This document shows positions 1-9,017 of a stretch of DNA of 53,465 nt, piece after piece. The position numbers and the translations under genes are program-made. Every line of letters starts with the position of its first letter. Positions within the stretch are counted from its first letter, which is position 1. The stretch comes from Bacteroidales bacterium. Its GTDB lineage: Bacteria > Bacteroidota > Bacteroidia > Bacteroidales > TTA-H9. The stretch is taken from contig JAUSOY010000016.1 in assembly GCA_030656615.1 (NCBI GenBank), positions 1 to 53,465 on the forward strand, read 5' to 3'. Below the pieces are notes generated by a model. That model saw nothing but the letters and a program-made list of their open reading frames with translations. It had not been told where the DNA came from and ran no database searches.

Positions 1-1
1 T

Positions 2-127
2 CGTTACCTTAACGAATTTTGTTATAGGATAAACCGCTCGCTAATGAAAGAGAACATATTTAATAATTTGGTCAGAAAAATGGTAGCCGCTGATAAAATT
101 TATCAAGATAAATTAATATGTACTTAA
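2..127 (+). CDS. C-terminal end of an IS1595-family (ISXO2-like) transposase, partial
   Basis: Frame 2 is open from the left edge to TAA at 125-127. It encodes 41 residues beginning RYLNEFCYRINRSL and ending KLICT. The YLNEFCYRxNR segment is the block I know from the C-terminus of ISXO2-like DDE transposases (IS1595 family), where the usual text is YL(N/D)EF.(Y/F)RFNRR. The following residues (ENIFNNLVRKMV) fit the family's tail. The 5' part of the gene lies outside the window, so I cannot tell whether the element is intact. No terminal inverted repeat could be identified between 128 and 212 without the other end. The next gene has its own promoter-like box just downstream. Confidence 0.75.
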   Translation, partial: RYLNEFCYRINRSLMKENIFNNLVRKMVAADKIYQDKLICT

Positions 128-167
128 CTACTGACCTCTAAAATTTTATTATTATCATCCGAAATCC

Positions 168-175
168 TAACTTTG
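168..175 (+). promoter_or_regulatory. Bacteroidota-type -7 promoter box for ftcD
   Basis: TAACTTTG matches the TAnnTTTG consensus and lies 38 bases before the ftcD start, downstream of the transposase stop. No clear TTTG lies 19-21 bases upstream, so this is a half-match. Confidence 0.4.
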
Positions 176-212
176 CCACAAACCTAAATCCTTACGGAAT
201 AAACCTTTAATT

Positions 213-1901
213 ATGATGAAACTTATCGAATGTGTCCCCAATTTCAGTGAAGGGAATGATATGGATATTATCCGTTTGATTACGGATCAGATTGAAAGTG
301 TGGATGGAGTAAAATTACTGGATGTAGATCCCGGAAAAGCAACCAATCGTACAGTGGTTACCATCGTTGGTACTCCCGATGAAGTAGTGGAAGCGGCCTT
401 CAGAGCCATTAAAAAGGCATCAGAACTTATTGATATGAGTAAGCATAAAGGTGCTCATCCGCGATTTGGTGGTACCGATGTTTGTCCTTTTGTTCCGGTT
501 TCGGGTATCAGTATGGAAGAGACTGTTGAATATGCTCACAAACTTGCTAAAAGAGTAGGCGATGAGCTCGAAATTCCTGTTTATTGTTATGAAAATGCTG
601 CTTTTACTGCCGAAAGACGTAATCTAGCAAAGGTAAGAGCCGGAGAATATGAAGGACTGAATGAAAAACTAAGTAATCCAGCTTCAAAACCTGATTTTGG
701 TCCTGCCCGTTTTAACCCGCGTACCGGAGCGATTGCTATCGGAGCACGTGATTTTTTAGTGGCTATTAATTATAATCTCAATACTACTTCTACACGCCGT
801 GCGAATGCTATTGCTTTTGATGTTCGCGAAAAGGGAAGACCCGAACGGGAAGGAAATGCGGTTACCGGAAAAATAAAAAAGGACGAAAATGGAAAAGAGC
901 TATGGATTCCGGGAACTCTAAAAGGATGTAAAGCAATAGGTTGGTTTATCGACGAATACGGAATCGCTCAGGTTTCTATGAATATTACCAATATTTCTAT
1001 TACTCCTGTTCATATTGCTTTTGAAGAAGTGGCCGAAAAAGCCAGACTTCGTGGTATACGCGTTACTGGTTCCGAAATCGTTGGACTTATCCCAAAAAAG
1101 GCACTGATTGAAGCCGGAAAATATTTTTTAGCAAAGCAAAATCGTAGCCTAGGAGTATCGGAAGCTGAGATTATTAAAATTGCTATAAAATCGATGGGTC
1201 TCGACGACTTGAAGCCGTTTATTCCCGCTGAAAAAATAATTGAATATGTTTTAGAAGCCGAAAATCCAGTCAAAAAACTGGTGGACATGAGTTGTACTGG
1301 CTTTGCTGATGAAACAGCATCTGAATCTCCTGCACCCGGTGGTGGATCAATTGCTGCTTATATGGGTGCTTTGGGTGCTTCCCTTGCTACTATGGTTGCC
1401 AACTTATCGAGTCACAAAGCCGGATGGGATGAGCGTTGGGAAGATTTTTCGAAATGGGCCGAAAAGGGACAATTTATCAAAGATCATCTACTTTTTCTTG
1501 TAGACGAAGATACCCGTGCTTTTAATAAAATAATGGATGCTTTTAGCCTTCCTAAGTCAACGGATGATGAAAAAAACAGTCGTAAAAAGGCAATTCAGGA
1601 TGCTACCGTTTATGCAACCGAAGTGCCTTATCGTACAATGGTGGCTGCTTTCGAGTCTTTCGAATTGATAAAGGCCATGGCTGAATATGGAAATCCAAAT
1701 TCGGTGACCGATGCAGGCGTAGGTGCTCTTTGTGCCCGTTCTGCTGTAATGGGAGCTTATTTAAATGTACGTATCAATGCTGCCGGTCTAGAAAATAAAG
1801 CCCTTGCAGCACAGATGCTCAAGCATGGTGCCGAAATCGAAAAAAAGGCTCAGGAATTGGAAGAGCAGATTTTGGAAATTGTCTCTAAAAAAATAGATTA
1901 A
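213..1901 (+). CDS. ftcD: Bifunctional glutamate formimidoyltransferase / formimidoyl-THF cyclodeaminase
   Basis: The enzyme moves the formimino group of formiminoglutamate (from histidine breakdown) to tetrahydrofolate, then deaminates it to 5,10-methenyl-THF. It is cytosolic. Residues 2-300 are the transferase half: it opens LIECVPNFSEGN and carries MSKHKGAHPRFGGTDVCPF with the family's His. Residues about 355-560 are the cyclodeaminase half, with the glycine-rich ESPAPGGGSIAAYMGALGA loop. At 562 residues it has the length of the fused two-domain protein. The start is either of two adjacent ATGs (213 or 216). No other histidine-utilisation (hut) genes are next to it, so it may serve the pathway in trans. 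A clear terminator follows at 1923-1948, making it a one-gene unit. Confidence 0.93.
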   Translation: MMKLIECVPNFSEGNDMDIIRLITDQIESVDGVKLLDVDPGKATNRTVVTIVGTPDEVVEAAFRAIKKASELIDMSKHKGAHPRFGGTDVCPFVPVSGISMEETVEYAHKLAKRVGDELEIPVYCYENAAFTAERRNLAKVRAGEYEGLNEKLSNPASKPDFGPARFNPRTGAIAIGARDFLVAINYNLNTTSTRRANAIAFDVREKGRPEREGNAVTGKIKKDENGKELWIPGTLKGCKAIGWFIDEYGIAQVSMNITNISITPVHIAFEEVAEKARLRGIRVTGSEIVGLIPKKALIEAGKYFLAKQNRSLGVSEAEIIKIAIKSMGLDDLKPFIPAEKIIEYVLEAENPVKKLVDMSCTGFADETASESPAPGGGSIAAYMGALGASLATMVANLSSHKAGWDERWEDFSKWAEKGQFIKDHLLFLVDEDTRAFNKIMDAFSLPKSTDDEKNSRKKAIQDATVYATEVPYRTMVAAFESFELIKAMAEYGNPNSVTDAGVGALCARSAVMGAYLNVRINAAGLENKALAAQMLKHGAEIEKKAQELEEQILEIVSKKID

Positions 1902-1922
1902 TTGCTTTCTTTTAATATTTTT

Positions 1923-1948
1923 ACGCAGCCATCGGCTGCGTTTTTTTT
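1923..1948 (+). terminator. Rho-independent terminator of ftcD
   Basis: Stem CGCAGCC (1924-1930), loop ATC, GGCTGCG (1934-1940), then eight T. It sits 22 bases after the ftcD stop. Confidence 0.85.
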
Positions 1949-1960
1949 AATTATGGAAGT

Positions 1961-2653
1961 ATGAAACGATTATTGTTGACTTTTTTCGGAATATTGATCT
2001 TTGTAAGCGTGACAAGTGCACAGGATTCCATTACTAATGGAGTGGAAACAAATATGGGTGTGGGATTATACAGCCGATATGTATGGCGGGGCCAGGAACT
2101 TGGAAATTCTCCCAGTATTCAGCCATATGTGGATGTAAGCTACAGTGGTTTTACACTAGGAGTGGCCGGTGCTTATCAGTTTTCCGGAGCTGGATACCAA
2201 GAGTTTGATATTTACGCATCGAAAGAATGGGGAGTGTTTAAAATTACTGCCTGGGATTATTTCGGATACACGGATACGCTAGGTTTCGATTTTTTTCAGT
2301 ATTCGGAAAAGGAAACCGGTCATCAATTGGAACTCGTTGGAGAACTTGATTTGAGAAAATATCTGCCATTAAAATTGCTGGGAGGGTACAATGTATTTGG
2401 TGCCGATGTTCATAAGGCCATGTATTTTGAATTATGTTATTTTGCAAATATAAAAGATACTGATATTGAAATCTTTTGCGGCTTTACTCCCTATAAAGGT
2501 GCATATGCATCAAATGCAGCGATTACCAATTGTGGAATTAATTTTAAAGGTGATATTAGGCTAATGCCTTCTGTAATACTACCATCTTCGTTTTCGGTCG
2601 TTTGCAATCCATTTGAGAAAATCGTATATTTAGTAGCCGGGTTTCAGTTTTAA
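1961..2653 (+). CDS. Small outer-membrane beta-barrel protein, TorF/Gcw_chp-like
   Basis: A 230-residue protein with a signal peptide (MKRLLLTFFGILIFVSVTSA, cleavage near Q21) and alternating aromatic/polar beta strands to a terminal F (AGFQF), the usual end of an outer-membrane barrel. The early segment GLYSRYVWRGQELGNSPSIQP resembles the SRY.WRG strand of TorF-family putative porins (Gcw_chp). No catalytic motif is visible. The gene starts 12 bases after the ftcD terminator and ends 15 bases before the hybrid kinase gene, so those two are probably co-transcribed. Function (pore, structural or ligand-binding) is unknown. The barrel call is firm, the family name tentative. Confidence 0.65.
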   Translation: MKRLLLTFFGILIFVSVTSAQDSITNGVETNMGVGLYSRYVWRGQELGNSPSIQPYVDVSYSGFTLGVAGAYQFSGAGYQEFDIYASKEWGVFKITAWDYFGYTDTLGFDFFQYSEKETGHQLELVGELDLRKYLPLKLLGGYNVFGADVHKAMYFELCYFANIKDTDIEIFCGFTPYKGAYASNAAITNCGINFKGDIRLMPSVILPSSFSVVCNPFEKIVYLVAGFQF

Positions 2654-2668
2654 TCTACATTACGTTAC

Positions 2669-4792
2669 ATGAAACATACTCAAACACGCATTTTTTTATT
2701 TCTGCTGATTCTCAGTATTATTTCAGTAAGCATTTTTATTGTCATCTATATTGTAGATCGTAGTAAACAAAGCTTACAGTATGAGTATAATCAAGCACGC
2801 TTTAATGAGATGGTTGATCAGTCAATGGAAAGGCAAATGTCTATTATACAGCGTATTGTGTTTGATTATTCTTACTGGGATGATGTTTTAAATGCGATAG
2901 ATATCAATAATAGTAGTTTTTTTGATGAACAGATAGCCTCAGTCACATTTCCGCAAACCGGGAATTTATCATCTTTATCACAACTTGATTATGTTTGGCT
3001 TATTAAAAACAATCATGAAGTAGTTTATGAATATGGCAATGAGAAGATGCACGGAGAAAAGGCGGAAATTCCAATCGGTGCAATATACAAATTGCGCGAA
3101 TCTAAATTTATCTCGTTTACGATTCTGACTTCACAAGGGTATATGCTAGTCTCTGGTGCCACTGTTCATCCCTCTGATGATATTAAAAGGGTTAAGCCAT
3201 CGGGGGGGTTCTTTTTTATGGCTAAATTACTTAATAGTGAATTTTTGCAGGAATTTGGACAGCAGGCCTCGGCTACGTTAAATATTGTTTTACCTTCTCA
3301 GGTTGATACCCTGAGTCGGTCATTGAAATTGTATAAAAGTAACTATCCTTTAGCCGATTATCTGGGCAAACCCATTTCGTTTGTTCATTTTGAACGTCAT
3401 CTGGCATTTGCATCCTTTTATACCAATTACACCCGAATAACTTTTGGATTGATTTTGTTCCTCATCTTTTCAATGCTGCTCGGATTTTATTTATTGTCGA
3501 GGAATATGCTTACGCGGCCTTTGGAATTAGTGGTTCGTGCACTCGAAACCAATGATATAATGGATGCTCTGGCATTGAAGCAATTAAAATCGGAGTTTGG
3601 TCTAATCGGTGGACTGATTGAGAAATTTATTCATCAAAAGCAAGACTTGATCGATTCTCAACAGAAAGCCGAAGAATCCGATCGTCTTAAAACGGCTTTT
3701 CTTGCCAATATGAGCCATGAGATTCGTACCCCCATGAATGGTATCCTTGGATTTACAGAACTGTTGAGAGATACAGATATCAATGAAGATCAACGGATTG
3801 AATATGTAGAAATTATTCAAAGAAGCGGACAAAATCTCCTACATATTATTAATGATATTATAGATATTTCAAAAATAGAAGCCGGGCAAATGCATCTGAG
3901 TGAGTCTGAATTAAGCATTAATGATTTAATGAACGATGTATATGAAACTTTCAGGCATGATCAAAAAATCAATCAGGGACTAATCCATCTTGAATTACAA
4001 ATGCAGATTAGTCCTGAGAATAATTTTATAATTTCAGATAGGGTTAGGTTATTTCAGATTCTTTCAAACTTTATGGCTAATGCCATAAAATTTACCCCGA
4101 AAGGATTTATAAATCTGGGCTGTCATTTATTAAACGATAACACAATCGAATTTTTTGTAGGAGATTCCGGAATAGGAATTGCAGAAGATAAAAGAGAGTT
4201 GATTTTCAATCGGTTCGTTCAGGTAGATATTGGGGCGACCCGTTCGTATGACGGTGCGGGCTTAGGACTTTCGATCAGCAAAGCTTTGGTTGAGTTATTA
4301 CAAGGTAATATCTCCGTTCGATCTGAACTGGGTGCAGGCTCTGTGTTTTCATTTACTATTCCTTTGAAACAAGTGGATATGCCAAATATTCAAATAGTAA
4401 AGGACATAAAAAAGCTGGGTCACCCTGATTATTCGACTAAGAAAATTCTTGTAGTTGATGATATCAAAGAAAATTTTCTCTTTTTCTATCATACATTGAA
4501 CAGTACAGGTGTAAAAATGGATTGGGCGAAGGATGGCCAGGAGTCAGTAGACATGGTTCGATTAAATCAGTATGACCTCGTTTTGATGGATTTGCGTATG
4601 CCTGTGTTGAATGGATACGATGCTACCAGAATTATTAAAAACGAATACCCCGACATGGTTATTATCGCTCAAACTGCATATTCGCTTGATAGTGATAGAG
4701 AAAAGTCGATAGAAATCGGATGCAATGATTACATTTCAAAACCCATTATTATCTCGAGTTTGATGGAATTATTGTTGAAGTATCTGACATAA
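2669..4792 (+). CDS. CHASE4-domain hybrid sensor histidine kinase with receiver
   Basis: A membrane-bound hybrid kinase of 707 residues. TM1 is about 8-29. The periplasmic sensor (about 35-250) carries the WDD signature of CHASE4 (DYSYWDDV). TM2 is about 256-278 and is followed by a short linker. The HisKA box is NMSHEIRTPMNG with phospho-acceptor H350. The HATPase_c domain has N (FMANAIKFTPKG), G1 (DSGIGI) and G2 (GAGLGLSI) boxes. A C-terminal receiver (about 590-705) has phospho-acceptor D641 in VLMDLRMP and the late KP pair (ISKPI). All catalytic residues are present. No output domain and no adjacent response regulator exist, so phosphate must pass to a partner encoded elsewhere. The upstream barrel gene is 15 bases away. 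Confidence 0.9.
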   Translation: MKHTQTRIFLFLLILSIISVSIFIVIYIVDRSKQSLQYEYNQARFNEMVDQSMERQMSIIQRIVFDYSYWDDVLNAIDINNSSFFDEQIASVTFPQTGNLSSLSQLDYVWLIKNNHEVVYEYGNEKMHGEKAEIPIGAIYKLRESKFISFTILTSQGYMLVSGATVHPSDDIKRVKPSGGFFFMAKLLNSEFLQEFGQQASATLNIVLPSQVDTLSRSLKLYKSNYPLADYLGKPISFVHFERHLAFASFYTNYTRITFGLILFLIFSMLLGFYLLSRNMLTRPLELVVRALETNDIMDALALKQLKSEFGLIGGLIEKFIHQKQDLIDSQQKAEESDRLKTAFLANMSHEIRTPMNGILGFTELLRDTDINEDQRIEYVEIIQRSGQNLLHIINDIIDISKIEAGQMHLSESELSINDLMNDVYETFRHDQKINQGLIHLELQMQISPENNFIISDRVRLFQILSNFMANAIKFTPKGFINLGCHLLNDNTIEFFVGDSGIGIAEDKRELIFNRFVQVDIGATRSYDGAGLGLSISKALVELLQGNISVRSELGAGSVFSFTIPLKQVDMPNIQIVKDIKKLGHPDYSTKKILVVDDIKENFLFFYHTLNSTGVKMDWAKDGQESVDMVRLNQYDLVLMDLRMPVLNGYDATRIIKNEYPDMVIIAQTAYSLDSDREKSIEIGCNDYISKPIIISSLMELLLKYLT

Positions 4793-4944
4793 TTCAGGCC
4801 TCAGTATTAATTAGTAAATAGTTTGATCTGAATCGGGTATTTTCGAACAAAATATTCAGTTGTTCGATAAAAAATGCCTTACTTTGTCAATTGTTATTAG
4901 CTTAACAGTAAGCAATATATTTCACTGATTATAATGTTTTTACG

Positions 4945-6681
4945 ATGAGAAGAACGCTTAAGATCCGGGATATTACCCTTAGGGATGGTCAACAATCATT
5001 ATTTGCCACCCGGATGACTCAGGCTCAAATTGAACCTCTTTTACCATTATTTCGCGAAGCCGGATTTTATGCTCTTGAAGTTTGGGGCGGCGCAGTTCCG
5101 GATTCAATCATGCGCTATCTGAATGAAGATCCATGGCATCGCCTCGAAAGCATTCGCGATGCAATTGATGCTCAATCAAAACTTACCGCATTGTCACGTG
5201 GCAGAAATCTTTTTGGTTATAATCCATATCCTGAAGATGTTATTGAAGGGTTTTGTAAAAATGCAATCCAATCCGGTATAGGGATAATGCGTGTTTTTGA
5301 TGCACTGAATGATACCACAAACATTGCCCCAACTATAAAGTATATTAAGCAATTTGGCGCAACGGCGGATTGTACAGTATGTTATACCGTTGATCCTCAT
5401 TTTTCGGCAAGGACAAAAGTGAAGGCTTTTCTTCATGGTAAACCTCTTCCTTCGAAAATATTTACTGACCAGTATTTCCTCGAAAAGGCTATTCAACTCG
5501 AATTGATGGGAGCCGATATGATTACCATCAAGGACATGGCTGGGCTTATACCTCCTGTTAGGGCTGGTAGGATCGTTAGTATGATGAAGGAAAAAATAAA
5601 TGTCCCCATCGACTTTCATACACATTGCACTCCGGGTTATGGATTGGCATCTACATTAATGGCAATCCTGGCCGGCGTTGATATTGTTGATACAGCAATT
5701 TTAAATTTTGGCGGAGGTCCGGGGGCGCCTCCCTTTGAACTAATTTGGATTTTCTGTGAAAAGCTTGGAATTGAAACAGGAGTTAATATTGAAGTGGTAA
5801 GTACCATTAATGAAAAACTGGCTGTTATCCGCAAGGATTTAGCAGGATTCGACACCGCAGAAAGCTTTCCACGCGCCTTTTCACTTTACGAAGAAAGCGT
5901 CCCGGCAGAAATTATGATTTTGTTTGATAAGGCGATTGAAGCTGCTCAAACGAAAAAGCAAGAAGCTTTACTGGAAGCCTGTCATGCCATTGAAGATTGG
6001 TTCGGACTCCCAAAACCTGATTTTGCCGTAAAAGAAGCTGAGATTCCTGGTGGTATGTACACCAATATGCTGGCACAATTGAAGCAATTGAAGCTTGAAC
6101 ATCTCCTTCAAAGAACGCTCGAACTGATTCCTGAAGTCCGCCTGGTTTCAGGATTACCACCTTTAGTAACACCAACTTCCCAAATAATTGGTGCACAAGC
6201 CGTCAATTGTGCCATTGACGAAGAAAAGGGACTTCCATTATTCACTACTAAGTCGCTCCAATTTGTAAATCTGGTGAAAGGTTCATACGGGAAAACCCCT
6301 TATCCGATTGATCCTGAATTCCGATTTAAATTATGTGGCGTGCGTGAAGAAACTCCATACGATAGTCGGTTTTATCAAAAACCAACGAATCTGGTTTTTG
6401 AAGAATTTGGCGGCGTGAAGCTGGCTTCAAACGAGAAAGAAGAACTTCTACTTGATTTGTTTCCAAATGTGGCTGCTGAATTTCTGAAAGGAAAGGTAGA
6501 ATCTGCTTATATTCAGCAAATTCATGCTATAGAGGCCGAAAAGGAGAAAAAATTCCTCGAAGAAAAGCAAGCTTACGATCGATTATCAGAAGAGGAAAAG
6601 CAACAGCGTCTTATCGATGGATTGTATCATTATTCATGGATTACGTCCCAGGAAGATGATTTTACGATTGGGACTTCATAA
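4945..6681 (+). CDS. oadA: Carboxyltransferase subunit (oxaloacetate decarboxylase alpha / pyruvate carboxylase B type) without biotin domain
   Basis: A DRE-TIM/HMGL-type carboxyltransferase acting on oxaloacetate, pyruvate or a related acid. The N-terminus holds RDITLRDGQQSLFATRM. The metal/substrate segment is MGADMITIKDMAG followed by PIDFHTHCTPGYG, all at family positions (residues 5-280). The conserved PYC/OADA domain spans about 290-490. The protein is 578 residues and ends in a charged helical tail. The lysine-containing AMKM biotinyl motif of full OadA/PycB is absent, so a separate biotin carrier is needed and none is in the window. Oxaloacetate decarboxylase beta/gamma genes are also absent. 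Substrate is therefore unresolved and the symbol is by family only. The next gene follows after 10 bases. Confidence 0.8.
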   Translation: MRRTLKIRDITLRDGQQSLFATRMTQAQIEPLLPLFREAGFYALEVWGGAVPDSIMRYLNEDPWHRLESIRDAIDAQSKLTALSRGRNLFGYNPYPEDVIEGFCKNAIQSGIGIMRVFDALNDTTNIAPTIKYIKQFGATADCTVCYTVDPHFSARTKVKAFLHGKPLPSKIFTDQYFLEKAIQLELMGADMITIKDMAGLIPPVRAGRIVSMMKEKINVPIDFHTHCTPGYGLASTLMAILAGVDIVDTAILNFGGGPGAPPFELIWIFCEKLGIETGVNIEVVSTINEKLAVIRKDLAGFDTAESFPRAFSLYEESVPAEIMILFDKAIEAAQTKKQEALLEACHAIEDWFGLPKPDFAVKEAEIPGGMYTNMLAQLKQLKLEHLLQRTLELIPEVRLVSGLPPLVTPTSQIIGAQAVNCAIDEEKGLPLFTTKSLQFVNLVKGSYGKTPYPIDPEFRFKLCGVREETPYDSRFYQKPTNLVFEEFGGVKLASNEKEELLLDLFPNVAAEFLKGKVESAYIQQIHAIEAEKEKKFLEEKQAYDRLSEEEKQQRLIDGLYHYSWITSQEDDFTIGTS

Positions 6682-6691
6682 AACGTTTCTT

Positions 6692-6994
6692 ATGTTACGG
6701 CATGTTGTATTATTTCGGTTTAATGATTCCTATTCGCTGCTTCAAAGAAGGGAAATAGCCGAAAAGGCTGCCATTCTTTTGAATGGTTTAATTGAGAAAA
6801 TTCCAGAAATCATTCGGATTCAGGCGGTGGCTTTAAGTGCTTCAGACAAAGATTCTTACGATTTAATTCTCGATTCTGATTTTAAAGATGAAATTGCTCT
6901 CGAAGTTTATCAGAAACATGAAGAGCATTTGAAAGTTGCTGAATTTATTCATCAGCATCGTCAGTTCAGAGCTGTAGCAGATTATTATATCTAA
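6692..6994 (+). CDS. Dabb-fold (stress-responsive alpha/beta barrel) protein
   Basis: A 100-residue protein starting MLRHVVLFRF, the hallmark first strand of Dabb-domain proteins, and ending with the HLKVAEFIHQHRQFRAV helix and a short last strand. I chose the ATG at 6692: the longer frame back to 6617 overlaps oadA and only adds shadow sequence. The gene starts 10 bases after oadA and the two share a terminator, so they form an operon. Dabb proteins are dimeric ferredoxin-like folds of mixed and mostly unknown function, some acting on polyketides or in stress. No specific role can be read here. Confidence 0.8.
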   Translation: MLRHVVLFRFNDSYSLLQRREIAEKAAILLNGLIEKIPEIIRIQAVALSASDKDSYDLILDSDFKDEIALEVYQKHEEHLKVAEFIHQHRQFRAVADYYI

Positions 6995-6996
6995 AC

Positions 6997-7032
6997 AAAA
7001 GGGGCTGTTAATTTTGATTAACAGCCCCTTTT
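6997..7032. terminator. Bidirectional terminator between Dabb gene and yebC
   Basis: A 16-bp perfect stem with loop TTTG (7013-7016) between two convergent genes. A T-run is present on both strands (AAAA on the left, TTTTT on the right), so it can end transcription both ways. Confidence 0.85.
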
Positions 7033-7055
7033 TGAAAATGCTATTGCGATTGGAA

Positions 7056-7805
7056 TTATTCCATAGCTTCCATTATTTCTTCAGTCATTTCAATATTGTG
7101 ATATACGTTTTGTACATCATCATCTTCTTCAAAAAGATCGATAACCCGAACAAGCTTTTTTGCTGATTCAGCATCAATTTGCGCATAAATAAGAGGAATG
7201 CGTTGTAAATTAGCGCTTTCTGGTTCAATATTTAGTGCTTCGAGCTTTTTCATTAGGGATCCAAAGTCTTCTAAACGCGAAGAAACCGTTACGATTTCAT
7301 TTTCGGTATCAATTTCGATTTCCTCTGCACCGGCGTCTATGACTTCCATTTCGAAGGTGTCAATATCACTGATATTTGCTGAAGGAATGGTGAATATTCC
7401 CTGACGTTCGAATATATGAGACAGACTGCCATTGGTTCCAAGGCTTCCTCCAAATTTATTAAAGATTGAGCGAACATTTGCCACAGTACGCTGAGTATTA
7501 TCGGTCGTACACTCGATAAAAAATGCAACGCTGCCTACATAACCTTCATAGGTCGTTTCGCTAAAATGAGCCGCATCCTTGTCGGCACCTTTATTGATAG
7601 CCCTGGTTATATTGTCTTTGGGCATACTAGCACCTTTGGCGTTGGCAATGCCCAAACGAAGTCTGGGGTTGGCGTCAGGATCGGCCCCGCCTTCTTTTAC
7701 GGCAACAGTAATTTCTTTAATAATGCGCGAAAAAATCTTGGATCTTTTTGCATCCAAAGCGCCTTTTTTCCTTTTAATGGTCGACCACTTATTATGACCT
7801 GACAT
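7056..7805 (-). CDS. yebC: YebC/PmpR family protein
   Basis: A 249-residue protein starting MSGHNKWSTIKRKKGALDAKRSKIF, the near-invariant YebC N-terminus, with the middle NPRLRLGIANAKGASMPKDN block and an acidic C-terminus (DLFEEDDDVQNVYHN). Length is normal for the family. YebC proteins are described as DNA-binding regulators, and more recently as ribosome-associated factors that relieve stalling at proline-rich stretches. The sequence cannot decide which applies here. It is transcribed alone, with a promoter-like TAAATTTG box 130 bases upstream and the shared terminator downstream. Confidence 0.93.
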   Translation of the reverse strand: MSGHNKWSTIKRKKGALDAKRSKIFSRIIKEITVAVKEGGADPDANPRLRLGIANAKGASMPKDNITRAINKGADKDAAHFSETTYEGYVGSVAFFIECTTDNTQRTVANVRSIFNKFGGSLGTNGSLSHIFERQGIFTIPSANISDIDTFEMEVIDAGAEEIEIDTENEIVTVSSRLEDFGSLMKKLEALNIEPESANLQRIPLIYAQIDAESAKKLVRVIDLFEEDDDVQNVYHNIEMTEEIMEAME

Positions 7806-7935
7806 AGTATTGTATTTTAATAGTTTCTGATTTTCAGATAGACGTTTTTTCTTGCTTCGTCTTAATTTTTTTATTCTTATGATGATAAGTACTGTGTAGA
7901 CTTACCAAATGAATTGTAAAAATACAAAATCCCTG

Positions 7936-7943
7936 CAAATTTA
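7936..7943 (-). promoter_or_regulatory. Promoter-like box upstream of yebC
   Basis: On the minus strand TAAATTTG matches TAnnTTTG. It implies a leader of about 125 bases before yebC. Confidence 0.4.
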
Positions 7944-7960
7944 GCCGGACTACTTTTGAA

Positions 7961-8920
7961 TCACGCAAATTGAGGTGTTAAAAACTTCTCGAGAAGTTGC
8001 AGATCGGCAGCAAATTTGCGGATTCCTTCAGCCAGTTTTTCGGTAGCCATAGCGTTTTCATTAAGTAACCAACGGAAAGTGTTCTCGTTAATTTCAATCC
8101 TTTTTATATTTGTCTGATTGGCAATTTCAGTACTGAGTTTTCTTTCAACATCCAATGTCATTAATTCTAGTTGGCTTAACAGGACTGGGGATATGGTTAA
8201 TAAATCACATCCTGCCAATTCAATAATTTCTCCCGTATTTCTGAAACTGGCTCCCATAACCTGGGTTTGATAGCCAAATTTTTTATAATAGTTATAAATT
8301 TCAATTACAGAAGTAACTCCCGGATCAATACTGGCATCATTGCTGACAAAGTTTTGTTCTTTTTTATACCAATCAAGAATTCGGCCGACGAATGGTGAAA
8401 TAAGTCGTGCACCGGCTTCTGCACATGCAATGGCTTGGATTTTTGAAAAAAGCAAGGTCAAGTTGCAACGGATTCCTTCTTTTTCAAGAATTTCCGCTGC
8501 TTTTATTCCTTCCCAGGTGGAGGCAATTTTTATGAGTATGCGTTCACGATCAAATCCTTCTTTTTCATACATCTTAATAATACGACGGGCTTTATTGATA
8601 GTAGCAATGGTATCAAATGACAATCGTGCATCCACTTCTGTACTGACTCTTCCTGGAATAATTTTAAGGATTTCGATGCCAAAAGTAACTGAAAGCTGAT
8701 CAAGACATATCAGAAGTTGATTATCAAGATTTGAATCCTGGCTTTTCGCGGCAGCAATACTTTTTTTAACAATATCCGCGTACTGTGGTAGTTGTGAAGC
8801 CTGTAAAATAAGGGAGGGGTTGGTAGTGGCATCGGCTGGCTGATAGCGAGCGATTGATTCAAAATCGCCGGTATCGGCAACGATGGTGGTATATTGCTTT
8901 AATTGCTGTAATGCGTTCAT
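7961..8920 (-). CDS. tal: Transaldolase
   Basis: Pentose-phosphate enzyme exchanging a dihydroxyacetone unit between sedoheptulose-7-P and glyceraldehyde-3-P. It is 319 residues, the size of the classic TalA/TalB subfamily rather than the short MipB type. Family landmarks: [12 protein letters not shown] near the N-terminus, the Schiff-base lysine K131 in [33 protein letters not shown], and [11 protein letters not shown]. The start [11 protein letters not shown] is standard. It has its own promoter box 14 bases upstream and appears to be a single-gene unit. Confidence 0.95.
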   Translation of the reverse strand: MNALQQLKQYTTIVADTGDFESIARYQPADATTNPSLILQASQLPQYADIVKKSIAAAKSQDSNLDNQLLICLDQLSVTFGIEILKIIPGRVSTEVDARLSFDTIATINKARRIIKMYEKEGFDRERILIKIASTWEGIKAAEILEKEGIRCNLTLLFSKIQAIACAEAGARLISPFVGRILDWYKKEQNFVSNDASIDPGVTSVIEIYNYYKKFGYQTQVMGASFRNTGEIIELAGCDLLTISPVLLSQLELMTLDVERKLSTEIANQTNIKRIEINENTFRWLLNENAMATEKLAEGIRKFAADLQLLEKFLTPQFA

Positions 8921-8933
8921 GGTATTTTTTTTG

Positions 8934-8941
8934 CAAAAATA
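8934..8941 (-). promoter_or_regulatory. Promoter of tal
   Basis: On the minus strand TATTTTTG matches TAnnTTTG exactly. A TTTC lies 19 bases further upstream, inside the adjacent hairpin. The implied untranslated leader is only about 9 bases. Confidence 0.55.
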
Positions 8942-8960
8942 CGTTTCCTTTTATAAACGA

Positions 8961-8990
8961 GAAATCCGCGGCCTCCCGGCCGCGGATTTC
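8961..8990 (-). terminator. Strong GC hairpin downstream of the DUF2807 gene
   Basis: A 13-bp perfect stem (8961-8973 with 8978-8990, loop TCCC) placed 27 bases after the stop of the DUF2807 gene. It is not followed by a clean T-run on the minus strand, so terminator function is inferred from position and stability. Its left arm overlaps the tal promoter's upstream element. Confidence 0.6.
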
Positions 8991-9017
8991 TCTGTGTGCG
9001 AGATTATCTGGTGTTTT

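Noticed and set aside
5194-5855. Minus-strand open frames inside oadA
   Set aside because: Shadow frames of a well-recognised enzyme; no independent motif.
6617-6691. N-terminal extension of the Dabb protein
   Set aside because: It overlaps oadA; family proteins begin at MLRHVVLF.
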